A stretch of DNA of 64,000 nucleotides from Streptacidiphilus anmyonensis (GCF_000787855.1 NZ_BBPQ01000002.1:316679-380678); one strand, 5' to 3'. Shown: positions 8,609-17,977, numbered from the stretch's first letter. Numbers and translations: made by a program. Notes: generated from the sequence alone by a model not told the origin.

Positions 8609-10510
8609 CTACAACACCGTCGCGGGGTCCAGGGAGACCTTGGCGACCAGGGCGGCGGCCTTCTCGGCGACGCCGTCGGCGGTGAGGCCGATCGCGTTCA
8701 GGATCTCGTCCCGGGTCGCGTGGTCCAGGAACTCCTGCGGGATCCCCAGATCCCGCAGCGGGACGTCCACGCCCGCGTCGCGCAGGGCCTGCGCGATCGT
8801 CGCGCCGACTCCGCCGACGCGGCCGTTGTCCTCGACCGTCACCACGGCCCGGTGCCGGGCCGCGAGCGGCGCGAGCTCGGGGTCGACGGGCTTGACCCAG
8901 CGGGGGTCGACCACCGTCGCGGCGATGCCCTGCGCGGCGAGCTTCTCCGCCGCGTCGAGGCAGGTCTGCGCCATCGCGCCGACCGAGACGATGAGGACGT
9001 CCGCGTCGGCGCCGTCGACGCTGCCGTCGCGCAGCACGTCCATGCCGCCGACCCGGGCGACAGCGGCGACCGCGGGGCCGACGTTGCCCTTGCTGTAGCG
9101 GACGACCGTGGGCGCGTCCTCGACGGCGACGGCCTCGCGCAGTTGTGCGCGCAGCTGGTCCGCGTCGCGCGGAGCGGCCAGGCGCAGGCCGGGGACGACC
9201 TGAAGGATCGACATGTCCCACATGCCGTTGTGGGAGGCGCCGTCCGAGCCGGTCACACCGGCTCGGTCGAGTACGAACGTCACGCCGCACTTGTGCAGCG
9301 CGACGTCCATCAGCACCTGGTCGAAGGCCCGGTTGAGGAAGGTCGCGTAGACGGCGACGACCGGGTGCAGGCCGCCCGTGGCGAGGCCGGCGGCCGAGAC
9401 CGCGGCGTGCTGCTCGGCGATGCCGACGTCGTAGATGCGGTCCGGGAACTCCTTGGCGAAGGGCGCCAGGCCGACCGGGTGGAGCATGGCGGCGGTGATG
9501 CCGACCACGTCCTTGCGCTCGCGGCCGATGGCGACCATCTCCTCGCCGAAGACGGAGGTCCAGTCCTGACCCGCCGTCTTCACCGGGAGGCCGGTGTCGG
9601 GGTGGATGACGGGGACCGCGTGGAAGCGGTCCTCCTCGTTCTGCTCGGCGGCGCGGTAGCCGCGGCCCTTCTGGGTGAGGCAGTGCACGATGACCGGCCC
9701 GCCGAAGCCCTTGGCCCGCTTGAGCGCCGACTCCAGCGCCGAGACGTCGTGGCCGTCGATCGGGCCGACGTACTTCAGGCCCAGATCCTCGAACATGCCC
9801 TGCGGGGCGATGAAGTCCTTCAGGCCCTTCTTGGCGCCGTGCAGCGTCTCGAACAGCGACTGGCCCACCACCGGGGTGCGCTGGAGCGCGTCCTTGCCCC
9901 AGGACAGGAAGCGCTCGTAGCCCTGGGTGGTGCGCAGCGTGGCGAGGTGGTTGGCCAGGCCGCCGATGGTGGGCGAGTAGGAGCGCTCGTTGTCGTTGAC
10001 GACGATGATGACCGGCCGGTCGCTCTCGGCGATGTTGTTGAGCGCCTCCCAGGCCATGCCGCCGGTCAGCGCGCCGTCGCCGATGACGGCGACGACCGTG
10101 CGGTCGTCGTGGCCGAGCTGCTGGTTGGCCTTGGCCAGGCCGTCGGCGTAGCCGAGGACCGTGGAGGCGTGCGAGTTCTCGATCACGTCGTGCTCGGACT
10201 CGGCGCGCGACGGGTAGCCGGACAGGCCGCCCTTGCTGCGCAGCCGGCTGAAGTCCTGACGACCGGTGAGGATCTTGTGGACGTAGGACTGGTGCCCGGT
10301 GTCGAAGAGGATCCGGTCCTTCGGCGACTCGAAGACGCGGTGCAGCGCGATCGTCAGCTCGACGACGCCGAGGTTGGGGCCGAGGTGGCCACCCGTCTTC
10401 GAGACCTCCTCGACCAGGAAGCCCCGGATCTCCTCGGCCAGCACGGCCAGCTGTCCCGGGCTGAGACGGTCCAGATCGCGCGGTCCCCGAATGCGGGTCA
10501 GCAGGGCCAC
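8609..10510 (-). CDS. dxs: 1-deoxy-D-xylulose-5-phosphate synthase
   Basis: Dxs condenses pyruvate and glyceraldehyde-3-phosphate to DXP, the first MEP-pathway step toward isoprenoids, using thiamine diphosphate and Mg. The 633 residues match the usual length. [17 protein letters not shown] and GHQSYVHK lie near the N-terminus. The ThDP-binding [16 protein letters not shown] follows, and the transketolase-type pyrimidine domain carries [14 protein letters not shown] with the catalytic Glu. The frame is open upstream to 10870, but GTG 10510, preceded by GAGGAGGAACGG, gives the family N-terminus [13 protein letters not shown]. Candidate -10 TAGACT lies about 90 nt upstream. Confidence 0.95.
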   Translation of the reverse strand: MALLTRIRGPRDLDRLSPGQLAVLAEEIRGFLVEEVSKTGGHLGPNLGVVELTIALHRVFESPKDRILFDTGHQSYVHKILTGRQDFSRLRSKGGLSGYPSRAESEHDVIENSHASTVLGYADGLAKANQQLGHDDRTVVAVIGDGALTGGMAWEALNNIAESDRPVIIVVNDNERSYSPTIGGLANHLATLRTTQGYERFLSWGKDALQRTPVVGQSLFETLHGAKKGLKDFIAPQGMFEDLGLKYVGPIDGHDVSALESALKRAKGFGGPVIVHCLTQKGRGYRAAEQNEEDRFHAVPVIHPDTGLPVKTAGQDWTSVFGEEMVAIGRERKDVVGITAAMLHPVGLAPFAKEFPDRIYDVGIAEQHAAVSAAGLATGGLHPVVAVYATFLNRAFDQVLMDVALHKCGVTFVLDRAGVTGSDGASHNGMWDMSILQVVPGLRLAAPRDADQLRAQLREAVAVEDAPTVVRYSKGNVGPAVAAVARVGGMDVLRDGSVDGADADVLIVSVGAMAQTCLDAAEKLAAQGIAATVVDPRWVKPVDPELAPLAARHRAVVTVEDNGRVGGVGATIAQALRDAGVDVPLRDLGIPQEFLDHATRDEILNAIGLTADGVAEKAAALVAKVSLDPATVL

Positions 10511-10598
10511 CCGTTCCTCCTCAATCTCTGTCCGGCGCCAGGCGTCTTCGCCCGGCGCCCTCTCCCACCCGGGCGGCCGTGGACGCCCAAGTCCGCTC

Positions 10599-10604
10599 AG
10601 TCTA
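10599..10604 (-). promoter_or_regulatory. Candidate -10 element of the dxs promoter
   Basis: TAGACT reads toward dxs about 90 nt before its GTG. It fits TANNNT, but no clear -35 is present. This leaves an untranslated leader of roughly 80 nt. Confidence 0.35.
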
Positions 10605-10624
10605 GTTGTCCTCTGCACGCGCGC

Positions 10625-10663
10625 GACCGCCCGGCACCGGAGCGGTATCGGTGCCGGGCGGTC
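10625..10663. terminator. Perfect 15-bp hairpin between the sugar permease and dxs
   Basis: Arms 10625-10639 and 10649-10663 (GACCGCCCGGCACCG and its complement) enclose a 9-nt loop. A smaller hairpin (CGGCTCTC/GAGAGCCG) lies at 10690-10713. With the hairpin at 10754 these form a run of stems after the importer operon. Confidence 0.75.
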
Positions 10664-10753
10664 ATTTTGCGTTCCGTCAGCCCCGTGACCGGCTCTCCCC
10701 CTCAAGAGAGCCGACCACGTTGCGGAGGGCCGACGGCGTTTCGCGCGTCCTTT

Positions 10754-10785
10754 CGGGGGATGCCCGCCGTGCGGGCGATCCCCCG
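10754..10785 (-). terminator. Terminator hairpin directly after the sugar permease gene
   Basis: GGGGGAT-GCCCGC pairs with GCGGGCGATCCCCC with a single bulge and a 3-nt loop. It starts 12 nt beyond the permease stop and is the first of three stems before dxs. Confidence 0.7.
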
Positions 10786-10796
10786 GGCGGGACGCG

Positions 10797-12065
10797 TCAG
10801 GCGCGTCCCGAGGACTTCTGGGTGCGCCGGGACAGCGAGTCCACGACCACGGCGGCGAGCAGCACGCCACCGGTGATCATGTACTGGATGTCCAGGGTCA
10901 GGCCGAGCATGTAGAGACCGGCGTTGATCGACTCGATCACCAGCATGCCGAGCAGCGCGGACCAGACGCGGCCGCGCCCGCCGAACAGCGAGGTGCCGCC
11001 GATGACGGCCGCGGCGATGGCCATCATCAGGTTGTTCGGGTCCGCACCGGCCTGGCCGGCCGCGTTGGTGGTGCCGGCGATGGCCAGACCGCCGAGCGCG
11101 GCGAAGGTGCCGGAGATGGCGTAGACCGAGATCCGGATGGCCGGGACGGAGATGCCGGCGCGGCGGCTCGCCTCGATGTTGCCACCGACGGCGAAGATCT
11201 TGCGGCCGTAGGAGGTGCGGCGCAGCACGAAGTCACAGACGATCAGCAGCGCCAGGAAGATCACCAGCGCGTTCGGCACGCCGCTGGCCTGGTTCAGCAC
11301 GTAGGCCGCGCCGAAGGCGCCGATGGCCAGCAGCACCGCGCGCAGCACGATCTCGCTGGTCGGGCGGAACGGGACGCCGGCCTTGCGGCGGCGCGCCTGC
11401 TCGCTGAGGCTGCCGAACAGCAGCGAGGCGACCGCGAGCACGGCCAGGACGTAGCCGCCGGAGATGTCCCCGCCGAGGAAGTAGGAGTTCCCGGACAGGA
11501 AGTGGTTCAGGCCCTTGTCGTCCAGGTTGATGGTGCCGGTGGAGCCGAGGAGCCACAGCATCACGCCCTGCCAGGCCAGGAAGCCGGCGAGGGTGACGAC
11601 GAAGGCGGGCACGCCGATCTTGGCGAAGATGAAGCCGTGCAGCGCGCCGATGGCGGCGCCGGTCAGCAGCGTGAGCAGCACCGACAGCCACGGGTCGACG
11701 TGCTCGTTGACCGAGAGCACGGCGTAGACGGCGGCGGCCAGGCCGCTGACGGCGCCGACCGAGAGGTCGATCTCGCCCAGCAGCAGCACGAAGACCAGGC
11801 CGACGGCCAGCAGACCGATGCCGACCATGTAGTAGGCGATGAACTCGGCCGTCGACGCGGCGAAGTACTTGCCGTCGTTGAGGCTGAAGACGGCCCAGAT
11901 GACGATCAGACCGACGACGACCGGCAGCGAGCCGAGGTCGCCGCCGCGGACCTTGCGCACGAACTCGCTGACGTAGCCGGAAAGGCCGGACTCGCGCTGG
12001 AGCAGCCGCGGGTCGACGGCCGGGCTCGACGCGGGGGGCGGGGTGGTCTTGGTGTCGTTGCTCAC
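10797..12065 (-). CDS. xylH: Sugar ABC transporter permease (XylH-like)
   Basis: This 422-residue protein belongs to the BPD_transp_2 family of ribose/xylose-type permeases, with about ten to twelve membrane helices. Characteristic segments are [42 protein letters not shown], the EAA-like cytoplasmic loop [19 protein letters not shown], and [12 protein letters not shown]. It forms the membrane pore for the sugar delivered by the lipoprotein encoded at 13010-14113. Its ATG overlaps the TGA of the ATPase gene by 4 nt, so the two are coupled. The symbol rests on recalled synteny with S. coelicolor SCO6009-6011. Confidence 0.88.
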   Translation of the reverse strand: MSNDTKTTPPPASSPAVDPRLLQRESGLSGYVSEFVRKVRGGDLGSLPVVVGLIVIWAVFSLNDGKYFAASTAEFIAYYMVGIGLLAVGLVFVLLLGEIDLSVGAVSGLAAAVYAVLSVNEHVDPWLSVLLTLLTGAAIGALHGFIFAKIGVPAFVVTLAGFLAWQGVMLWLLGSTGTINLDDKGLNHFLSGNSYFLGGDISGGYVLAVLAVASLLFGSLSEQARRRKAGVPFRPTSEIVLRAVLLAIGAFGAAYVLNQASGVPNALVIFLALLIVCDFVLRRTSYGRKIFAVGGNIEASRRAGISVPAIRISVYAISGTFAALGGLAIAGTTNAAGQAGADPNNLMMAIAAAVIGGTSLFGGRGRVWSALLGMLVIESINAGLYMLGLTLDIQYMITGGVLLAAVVVDSLSRRTQKSSGRA

Positions 12066-12841
12066 TTCGCGGCCTCCGCCGTGCGCGCCGCGCGCCGGGT
12101 CACCGCGTTCTCGGTGGCGCCGGTGATGGCGGCGATGATGGTCTCCTGCGTGGTCTGCTGCACCGGGAAGGTTCCGTTGTTCCTTCCGAGGCGCAGGACC
12201 GCGACGGTGTCCGCGACGGCGCGGACGTCGGCCATGTTGTGGCTGATCAGGATGACGCCGAGGCCGCGCTCACGCAGCCGCTCGACCAGGTCGAGGACCT
12301 GGGCGGTCTGCTCGACGCCGAGGGCGGCGGTCGGCTCGTCCAGGATGACGACCTTCGGCTCGCCGATCAGCGAGCGGGCGATCGCCACGACCTGGCGCTG
12401 ACCACCCGACAGCGAGGCGATCGGGATGCGGACGGACGGGATGCGGATGGACAGGGTGTCCAGCAGCTCCCGCGCCCTCTGCTCCATGGCCACCTCGTCG
12501 AGGGTGCCGCGGCGCTTCAACTCACGCCCCAGGAACAGGTTGTTGACGACGTCCAGGTTGTCGCAGAGGGCGAGGTCCTGGTAGACGGTCGCGACGCCGA
12601 GGTGCTGGGCGTCCTGCGGCCGGTTGATCTGGACCGGGCGTCCCTCCCACTCGATCTGGCCGTCATCGATGGGGTGCACTCCGGCGATCGTCTTGACCAG
12701 GGTGGACTTACCGGCGCCGTTGTCACCGACCAGCGCCACCACCTCTCCGGCGTGGACCTCCAGCTCGACGTCGGTCAGCGCCTGGACGGCGCCGAACCGC
12801 TTGGAGACTCCGCGCAACGCCAGTACGGGCGCGCTTGTCAC
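12062..12841 (-). CDS. xylG: Sugar ABC transporter ATP-binding protein (single-domain, XylG-like)
   Basis: This ABC ATPase of 259 residues energises the importer. It shows Walker A GDNGAGKST, the signature LSGGQRQVVAIARSL, Walker B KVVILDEPTAAL and the switch His in ILISHN. Many CUT2-type sugar ATPases are double-domain proteins of about 500 residues; this one has a single domain, so it probably works as a homodimer. The GTG at 12841 lies 9 nt after AAGGAG. A TTG at 12850 is also in frame but is too close to that site. Confidence 0.9.
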   Translation of the reverse strand: MTSAPVLALRGVSKRFGAVQALTDVELEVHAGEVVALVGDNGAGKSTLVKTIAGVHPIDDGQIEWEGRPVQINRPQDAQHLGVATVYQDLALCDNLDVVNNLFLGRELKRRGTLDEVAMEQRARELLDTLSIRIPSVRIPIASLSGGQRQVVAIARSLIGEPKVVILDEPTAALGVEQTAQVLDLVERLRERGLGVILISHNMADVRAVADTVAVLRLGRNNGTFPVQQTTQETIIAAITGATENAVTRRAARTAEAAK

Positions 12842-12943
12842 GTGAACCAACTCCTTCTCCCCGTCCGGTGCCTCGGACGGGATGCCGCGCCAGCCCTGGC
12901 GCCTGCGAGGTCGTGCGTAAAGCCTTGAATGGAATGTCCCGCG

Positions 12944-12978
12944 TCCGCCCGCACACGGGAATCCCGTGTGCGGGCGGA
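12944..12978 (-). terminator. 17-bp hairpin between the binding-protein gene and the ATPase gene
   Basis: Arms 12944-12960 (TCCGCCCGCACACGGGA) and 12962-12978 are perfect complements with almost no loop. It lies inside the operon. In ABC importer operons such stems commonly leave more binding-protein mRNA than transporter mRNA. Confidence 0.75.
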
Positions 12979-13009
12979 TATCTGACGGACCGTCTGGACT
13001 GCGTCCGGA

Positions 13010-14113
13010 CTACTGCAGGCCGGCGGCCTTGCAGGCGGTGGCGAAGTCCGAGGTGCAGATCTGCGCGACGGTGTAGAGGCCGTCGGTGATGACGGTGTCC
13101 TTGATGTTCGCCTTGGTCAGCAGGACCGGGGTGAGCAGGTCGGACGGGACCGTGTTGCCGGAGAGGCTGGTCTTGGTGGCGGTGGCGACCGAGCTGATGG
13201 ACTGGCCGTTCAGCAGGTCGACGGCCAGCGTGGCGGCCGCCTCGGCCTCCGGCTTGTACGCCTTGTAGACCGTGTACGCCTGGGTGCCGGCCACGATGCG
13301 CTGCACCGCGTCGAGCTGGGCGTCCTGGCCACCGATCGGGGCGTTGACGCCCGCGTTCTTCATCGAGGTGACGATACCGGCGGCCATGCCGTCGTTGGCG
13401 GAGTAGACGCCCGCGACGTTCTTCGCACCGAGCTGGTTGAAGGCGGCGGTGGCCTTCTGCGCGGCGACGTCGGGCTTCCACAGGCCCGAGGCGTCGTAGG
13501 CGATGTCCACCTTGCCGGCGACGGCGGTGGTGAAGCCCTTCTTGAAGTCGGCGGCGTTCGGGTCGGCCGAGTCGCCGTCGATCTCCACGACCTTGGCGGA
13601 CGGGGTGGCGGCGGAGCCCATGGCGGTGAGCAGGCCCTGGCCCTGGAGCTCACCGACCTTCTCGTTGTCGAACGAGACGTAGGCGTCGACCGGGCCCTGG
13701 GCCAGGCGGTCGTAGGCGACGACCTTGATGCCCTTGTCGTGCGCGGCCTGCACGGAGGACTTGATCTGGGCCGAGTCCTGGGCGTCGACCACGATGACCT
13801 TGACGCCCTGGTTGATCATCGTCTGGACCTGCTGCGCCTGGGTCTGGGCGCTGCCGGCGGCGTTGGCGTAGTCGACGGTGACGTTCGGGGCCAGGGCCTT
13901 GACCTTGGCCTCGAACAGCGGCTTGTCGAACTGCTCGTACCGGGTGGTGGTGTTCTCGGGGAGCAGCAGGCCGATGGCCTGGGAGCCGCCTGCGGCGGAG
14001 CTGGAAGAAGAAGAGCTGGCGTTGCTGCTGCCGGCCTTGCCACAAGCGGCCAGGCCGAGCGCGATGGAAACGGCGGTGGTTACCACGACCGTGCGGCGCA
14101 GAGTGCTGTTCAT
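13010..14113 (-). CDS. xylF: Sugar ABC transporter substrate-binding lipoprotein (XylF-like)
   Basis: This is a periplasmic-binding-protein-like lipoprotein of 367 residues. The signal peptide ends in the lipobox LAAC (Cys about residue 24), and a Ser-rich linker follows (SSNASSSSSSS). The core is the type-I sugar-binding fold, with INQGVKVIVVDAQD, AHDKGIKVVAYDRL, VSFDNEKVGELQGQG and PIGGQDAQLDAVQRI. It would capture xylose or a similar sugar outside the membrane for the permease and ATPase downstream. It is the first gene of the importer operon, 168 nt after the ROK regulator gene. A 17-bp hairpin follows its stop. Confidence 0.92.
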   Translation of the reverse strand: MNSTLRRTVVVTTAVSIALGLAACGKAGSSNASSSSSSSAAGGSQAIGLLLPENTTTRYEQFDKPLFEAKVKALAPNVTVDYANAAGSAQTQAQQVQTMINQGVKVIVVDAQDSAQIKSSVQAAHDKGIKVVAYDRLAQGPVDAYVSFDNEKVGELQGQGLLTAMGSAATPSAKVVEIDGDSADPNAADFKKGFTTAVAGKVDIAYDASGLWKPDVAAQKATAAFNQLGAKNVAGVYSANDGMAAGIVTSMKNAGVNAPIGGQDAQLDAVQRIVAGTQAYTVYKAYKPEAEAAATLAVDLLNGQSISSVATATKTSLSGNTVPSDLLTPVLLTKANIKDTVITDGLYTVAQICTSDFATACKAAGLQ

Positions 14114-14189
14114 CGTTTGGGGTGCCTCCCTGACGCGGTCGCCACACTGCGACCGAGGTGTGAGGAGTCAACCCCGCACTCCCAGCTGG

Positions 14190-14204
14190 CGTCAATAATT
14201 AAAG
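14190..14204. promoter_or_regulatory. AT-rich candidate regulator site upstream of the sugar importer
   Basis: CGTCAATAATTAAAG is strikingly AT-rich for this chromosome and lies 77-91 nt before the binding-protein start. ROK repressors typically bind AT-rich dyads in such positions. No clean dyad is visible, so this is only a candidate. Confidence 0.3.
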
Positions 14205-14281
14205 TCGATGAACAGGCGATCCGAATCCATTCGTTATCTTCCTGAAGGCATGGCGGCAACCAAGCCCCCGGAATGCGGACA

Positions 14282-15460
14282 TCACCCCGTGGGCAATGCG
14301 TTGGAATCGCCCATTTCGGACATGACCAACGCCAAGGCTCCAAGAACCTCGGCCCTTCCGCCCAGCGTTCCGGGCACGACCGACAGTTGCCGCGCGGCGC
14401 TCGGGATGGCGTAGCGGGCCACGGACTCCCTTATCGGGTCGAGCACCAGGTCCCCCGCCTCGGCCAGATCGCCACCGAGGATGACCCGGCGCGGGTTCAG
14501 CAGGTTGCAGAGGTTGGCGACGCCGGTGCCGATCTGCCGGCCGGCGTCCGCGATCACCCGGCGGCAGCCGAGGTCGCCGCGCTGGGCCAGCTGCACCACC
14601 TTGGGCATGCTGAGGTCCGCGCCGTGGCTCTGCTGCAGCAGCGCCAGGATGTGGCGGGCGCTGACGAACGTCTCCAGGCAGCCGCGGTTGCCGCAGCGGC
14701 AGACCGGGCCCGCCTCGTCCAGGGTGATGTGCCCGATCTCGCCCGCCGTGCCGCCGGGCCCCCGGTAGATCTGCCCGGCGATCACCAGACCGGCGCCGAC
14801 ACCGCTGGACACCTTGATGTAGGCGAGGTCCGAGAGCCCGCGGCCGGCGCCCCAGACCAGCTCGCCCAGCGCGCCCAGGTTCGCGTCGTTGTCGACGAGC
14901 ACCGCCATGCCGAGGCGACGGGAGAGCTCCTGCGCCGGCGCGATGCCCGTCCAGCCCGGCAGGATCGCGGTCGAGCCGAGCGCGCCGGTCTCCACGTCGA
15001 TCGGGCCGGGGACGCCGAGGCCGACGCCGATGACCTTCTCGGCGGGGAATCCGGTCTGCTCCAGCAGCCGCGCGACCAACTGCTCCGCGCGGCCGAAGCC
15101 CTGGTCGGCGGAGGCGTCGGTGTCGATCGGCTCGCTCTCCTCCGCCAGCACCCGGTGGGCCAGGTTGCCGATGGCCACCCGCAGGTGGGAGTGACCGAAG
15201 TCGACGCCGACGACGATGCCCGCGTCCGCGCTGAGCGACACGCTGCGGGCGCGGCGCCCGCCCGAGGAGGTGGGCGTGACCACCACCGTCCCCGCCTCGC
15301 TGAGCTCACGGACGATGTTGGAGACCGTCGCGGCGGAGAGCCCCGTGCTCCGCGCGATCTCGGCCTGGGTCAGCGATCCGGCCATCCGGACAGCCCGGAG
15401 CACACGCTCCAGGTTGGCCCGGTGCAGCGACGACTGTGAACCCGGCGTTTCCACGGACAT
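14282..15460 (-). CDS. ROK-family transcriptional regulator
   Basis: This 392-residue protein has an N-terminal winged HTH (residues about 20-65, SLTQAEIARSTGLSAATVSNIV) and a ROK sugar-kinase-like domain. The phosphate loop is VGVDFGHSHLRVAIG. The zinc-binding motif CRCGNRGCLE follows GHITLDEAG. It is probably the sugar-responsive regulator of the importer operon downstream on the same strand. I recall the same arrangement in S. coelicolor, where SCO6008 (Rok7B7) controls xylFGH and affects carbon catabolite control. The frame is open far upstream; ATG 15460 with GAGGATGG before it is the natural start. An imperfect palindrome lies at 15521-15544. Confidence 0.88.
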   Translation of the reverse strand: MSVETPGSQSSLHRANLERVLRAVRMAGSLTQAEIARSTGLSAATVSNIVRELSEAGTVVVTPTSSGGRRARSVSLSADAGIVVGVDFGHSHLRVAIGNLAHRVLAEESEPIDTDASADQGFGRAEQLVARLLEQTGFPAEKVIGVGLGVPGPIDVETGALGSTAILPGWTGIAPAQELSRRLGMAVLVDNDANLGALGELVWGAGRGLSDLAYIKVSSGVGAGLVIAGQIYRGPGGTAGEIGHITLDEAGPVCRCGNRGCLETFVSARHILALLQQSHGADLSMPKVVQLAQRGDLGCRRVIADAGRQIGTGVANLCNLLNPRRVILGGDLAEAGDLVLDPIRESVARYAIPSAARQLSVVPGTLGGRAEVLGALALVMSEMGDSNALPTG

Positions 15461-15520
15461 GATCGATCCATCCTCCCCGCGCCCTTGCGGCGGAGACCCG
15501 TTCGCGGCCTGGTTTCGGCC

Positions 15521-15544
15521 TTGAATACAACTTCTGAACTTCAA
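15521..15544. promoter_or_regulatory. Candidate autoregulatory operator of the ROK gene
   Basis: The 24-bp stretch has outer arms TTGAA and TTCAA and an internal direct repeat AACTTC-TG-AACTTC. It is AT-rich and sits 61 nt upstream of the ROK ATG, a usual place for an autorepressor site. Confidence 0.4.
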
Positions 15545-15687
15545 GCAGAGCCAATGGGATGAAGTCGTGTCAAGGCTGAAGGGAAAGAGATGCCCGAAAC
15601 GTTGCGGAAGCGCGTCGGCGCTGACCCGAGCGGCACGAGCGAGGGCGAAGGCAAGCGCTGCCTTCGGGCGGCCGGTCAGGACGGCCG

Positions 15688-16332
15688 TCAGGAGCGGGCG
15701 AAGTCCGGCTCGTCCAGACCGCTCACCCGGGTGGGCCGCCCGAGCAGCGCCACCTCCCGGAACTGCCACAACAGCGCGCCGGTCGGCGCGTGCACGACCA
15801 TGGTGCGGCGCAGCGGCATCTGGAGCAGCCGACCGCCGTCGGGCGTCTCCCGCCAGCGCGGCACGTCCGGGTCGCAGAGCCGGGCGAGCGGGACGCGGTG
15901 CAGCGAGTGCACCTCGCGCGGGCAGCGGCGCAGCCGCGCGGGCGGCGCGTCGAGCAGGACCACGACCGGGGTGATCACGAAGCCCGTGCCCGCGACGTAG
16001 TCGTCCAGCAGGCCGGCCACGGCGGAGGCAGGGGCCTCGACGCCGGTCTCCTCGGCCAGTTCGCGCAGGGCGGTCTCCGCGGAGCCCTCCCCCGGCTCGA
16101 CCCTGCCGCCGGGCAGCGCCCACTGCCCGGCGTTGCGGCCCTTGGCCGCACGTTTGATCATCAGCAGCTGCGGGCCGGTCGGCGACGGCAGCACACAGAC
16201 CGCGACGGCCGCCGCACGCCCGCCCGCGGTCACGGCCGAACGGCGCGGGAAGGCGGCCAGGTTGCGGCGGATCGTGTCGTGGTCGACGCCCGGCTGCGGC
16301 GGCAGCGGCGGCGTGGTGGCGTCCGGGCTCAC
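15688..16332 (-). CDS. NUDIX hydrolase
   Basis: This 214-residue protein has a perfect Nudix box: GRVEPGE, then seven residues, then RELAEETGV. Nudix enzymes hydrolyse nucleoside diphosphates linked to another moiety; CoA-type substrates would suit the acyl-CoA context, but that is inference. The GTG at 16332 overlaps the end of the TetR gene by 4 nt (GTGA), so the two are translationally coupled. The frame continues open inside the TetR gene, which is an artefact of composition. Confidence 0.85.
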   Translation of the reverse strand: MSPDATTPPLPPQPGVDHDTIRRNLAAFPRRSAVTAGGRAAAVAVCVLPSPTGPQLLMIKRAAKGRNAGQWALPGGRVEPGEGSAETALRELAEETGVEAPASAVAGLLDDYVAGTGFVITPVVVLLDAPPARLRRCPREVHSLHRVPLARLCDPDVPRWRETPDGGRLLQMPLRRTMVVHAPTGALLWQFREVALLGRPTRVSGLDEPDFARS

Positions 16333-16940
16333 GCGGGTTCCGGGGAGGTGCGCCGCTCGACGAGCAGCTCGCGCTGGACGTAGCCGATCAGCAGCTCCCG
16401 CATCACCGAGACGGTCATGCCGGGGCGACCGGTCAGCACCTGGATCGCCGCGCCGTCCGTGAGCGCGGTCAGGTGCACGGCCAGCTCCTCGGGCGACACG
16501 TCGGTCCGGAAGACGCCCTGCCGCTGGCCGCGCCGGACGATCCGCACCACGGTCTCGTGCCAGCGGGCGTAGAACTCGTTGTGCGCGGGCCGGAACTCGG
16601 GCCGCACCACGGCCTCCGCCCAGTACTGGAGCCAGATCGACCACTCGTCGCGCACCCGGCCCATCCGGGGCAGCTGCATGTCGATCAGCTTGAGCAGCCG
16701 CTCGTGGGCGTCGTCGATGCCGCGCAGCTCCCGGCTCTGCCGGACGAACGCCTGCTCGACGCAGTACTTCAGCGCCTGCGTCAGCACGTCGTCCTTGCCG
16801 GGGAAGTAGTAGTGCACCGTGCCCGTGCTGGTGCCGCACACCTTGGCGATGTCGCTGATCCGCACGGCGTGGAAGCCGCGCTCGGCGATCAGCTGCCAGG
16901 TGGCCTCCAGGATCGCTCCGCGCCGGTCCTCGTCCGTCAT
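16329..16940 (-). CDS. TetR-family transcriptional regulator, divergent from an acyl-CoA dehydrogenase gene
   Basis: This is a 203-residue TetR-type regulator. The HTH lies at about residues 23-45 (VRISDIAKVCGTSTGTVHYYF), and a helical ligand domain of TetR_C type follows. ATG 16940 has a GGA-containing site 8 nt upstream; an ATG at 16949 is in frame but poorly spaced. It is transcribed away from 3-hydroxybutyryl-CoA dehydrogenase, and the shared intergenic region holds three copies of a GACGCATCAG word. The likely role is repression of itself, the Nudix gene and the dehydrogenase, relieved by an acyl-CoA-type ligand (inference). Confidence 0.87.
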   Translation of the reverse strand: MTDEDRRGAILEATWQLIAERGFHAVRISDIAKVCGTSTGTVHYYFPGKDDVLTQALKYCVEQAFVRQSRELRGIDDAHERLLKLIDMQLPRMGRVRDEWSIWLQYWAEAVVRPEFRPAHNEFYARWHETVVRIVRRGQRQGVFRTDVSPEELAVHLTALTDGAAIQVLTGRPGMTVSVMRELLIGYVQRELLVERRTSPEPA

Positions 16941-16952
16941 GGAGGTCATCCT

Positions 16953-17037
16953 ACTGACGCATCAGTCAGAGACAAGACCTTGACGCTGACGGCCCGAAGA
17001 GGGCTAACTGACGCATCAGTCAGACGCATCAGCCAGA
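16953..17037. promoter_or_regulatory. Repeated TetR-type operator region between divergent genes
   Basis: TGACGCATCAGTCAGA occurs exactly at 16955-16970 and 17009-17024. A variant AGACGCATCAGCCAGA lies at 17022-17037. The core CTGA-CGCA-TCAG is a short dyad. The first copy sits near the TetR start and the other two before the dehydrogenase start. Confidence 0.75.
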
Positions 17038-17065
17038 CAGAGACTCGTTCGCTCGGAGGCCTGAG

Positions 17066-17977
17066 ATGAACCAACCCGTCCACCGCGTCGGAGTCGTCGG
17101 CGCCGGACTGATGGGCTCCGGCATCGCCGAGGTCTGCGCCCGCGCCGGGCTCGACGTCCTGGTCTTCGAGATCGACGCGCAGGCGCTGGCCGCCGGACGC
17201 GAGCGCGTCGAGCGTTCGCTCGCCCGCGCGGTCCGCGGGGGCAGGCTCGGCGGGCCGGAGCGGGACAAGGCGCTCGGCCGCCTGCGCTGGACCACGGACC
17301 TGTCCGACTTCGCCGACCGGGAGCTGGTGCTCGAGGCGGTCGCCGAGTCCGAGCGGATCAAGACCGAGGTCTTCGCGCGGCTGGACCGCGTGGTCGAGGA
17401 TCCGGACGCGATCCTCGCCTCGAACAGCTCCTCCATTCCCATGGTCAAGCTCGCGACGGCGACCTCCCGGCCGGACCGGGTGATCGGCGTCCACTTCTTC
17501 AATCCCGTGCCGGTCCTGCCGCTGGTCGAGCTCGTGCCCTCGCTCCTCACCGCGGAGCGGACGGCTGAGCGCGCCGAGGCGTTCGTCACCGGCGTCCTCG
17601 GCAAGCGCGTGATCCGCGCCGGCGACCGGGCGGGTTTCGTGGTCAACGCGCTGCTCGTGCCCTACCTGCTCTCGGCGATCCGGATGCTGGAGTCCGGCTT
17701 CGCCTCCGCGGCGGACATCGACCAGGGCATGGTGCAGGGCTGCGCCCACCCGCTGGGCCCGCTGGCCCTCGCCGACCTGATCGGGCTCGACACGGTGCAG
17801 GCGATCGCCGAGTCGATGTACCAGGAGTACAAGGAGCCGCTGTACTCGCCGCCGCCGCTGCTGGCGCGGATGGTGCAGGCGGGTCTGCTGGGCCGCAAGT
17901 CCGGCCGCGGCTTCCACGACTACGCCGCGGCAGCCGGGGCAGCCGGGGTGGCCGAGGTGGCCGTCCAGACAACGTGA
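17066..17977 (+). CDS. 3-hydroxybutyryl-CoA dehydrogenase (3-hydroxyacyl-CoA dehydrogenase family)
   Basis: This 303-residue NAD(P)-dependent enzyme is of the single-function short type. The Rossmann motif GVVGAGLMGSGIAEV is at the N-terminus. The substrate and catalytic segments are SNSSSIP, GVHFFNPVPVLPLVEL and the C-terminal HPLGPLALADLIGLDT. It interconverts acetoacetyl-CoA and 3-hydroxybutyryl-CoA in short-chain acyl-CoA metabolism. GGAGG lies 8 nt before the ATG. Its promoter region holds TetR operator copies, and its 3' end carries the operator of the next TetR gene. The C-terminus has an AAAAGAAGVAEV low-complexity tail. Confidence 0.92.
   Translation: MNQPVHRVGVVGAGLMGSGIAEVCARAGLDVLVFEIDAQALAAGRERVERSLARAVRGGRLGGPERDKALGRLRWTTDLSDFADRELVLEAVAESERIKTEVFARLDRVVEDPDAILASNSSSIPMVKLATATSRPDRVIGVHFFNPVPVLPLVELVPSLLTAERTAERAEAFVTGVLGKRVIRAGDRAGFVVNALLVPYLLSAIRMLESGFASAADIDQGMVQGCAHPLGPLALADLIGLDTVQAIAESMYQEYKEPLYSPPPLLARMVQAGLLGRKSGRGFHDYAAAAGAAGVAEVAVQTT

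Noticed and set aside
10754..10870. Extension of dxs to 10870 on the minus strand
   Set aside because: The extra sequence would run through three hairpins and into the permease gene. GTG 10510 with a strong ribosome site gives the family N-terminus.
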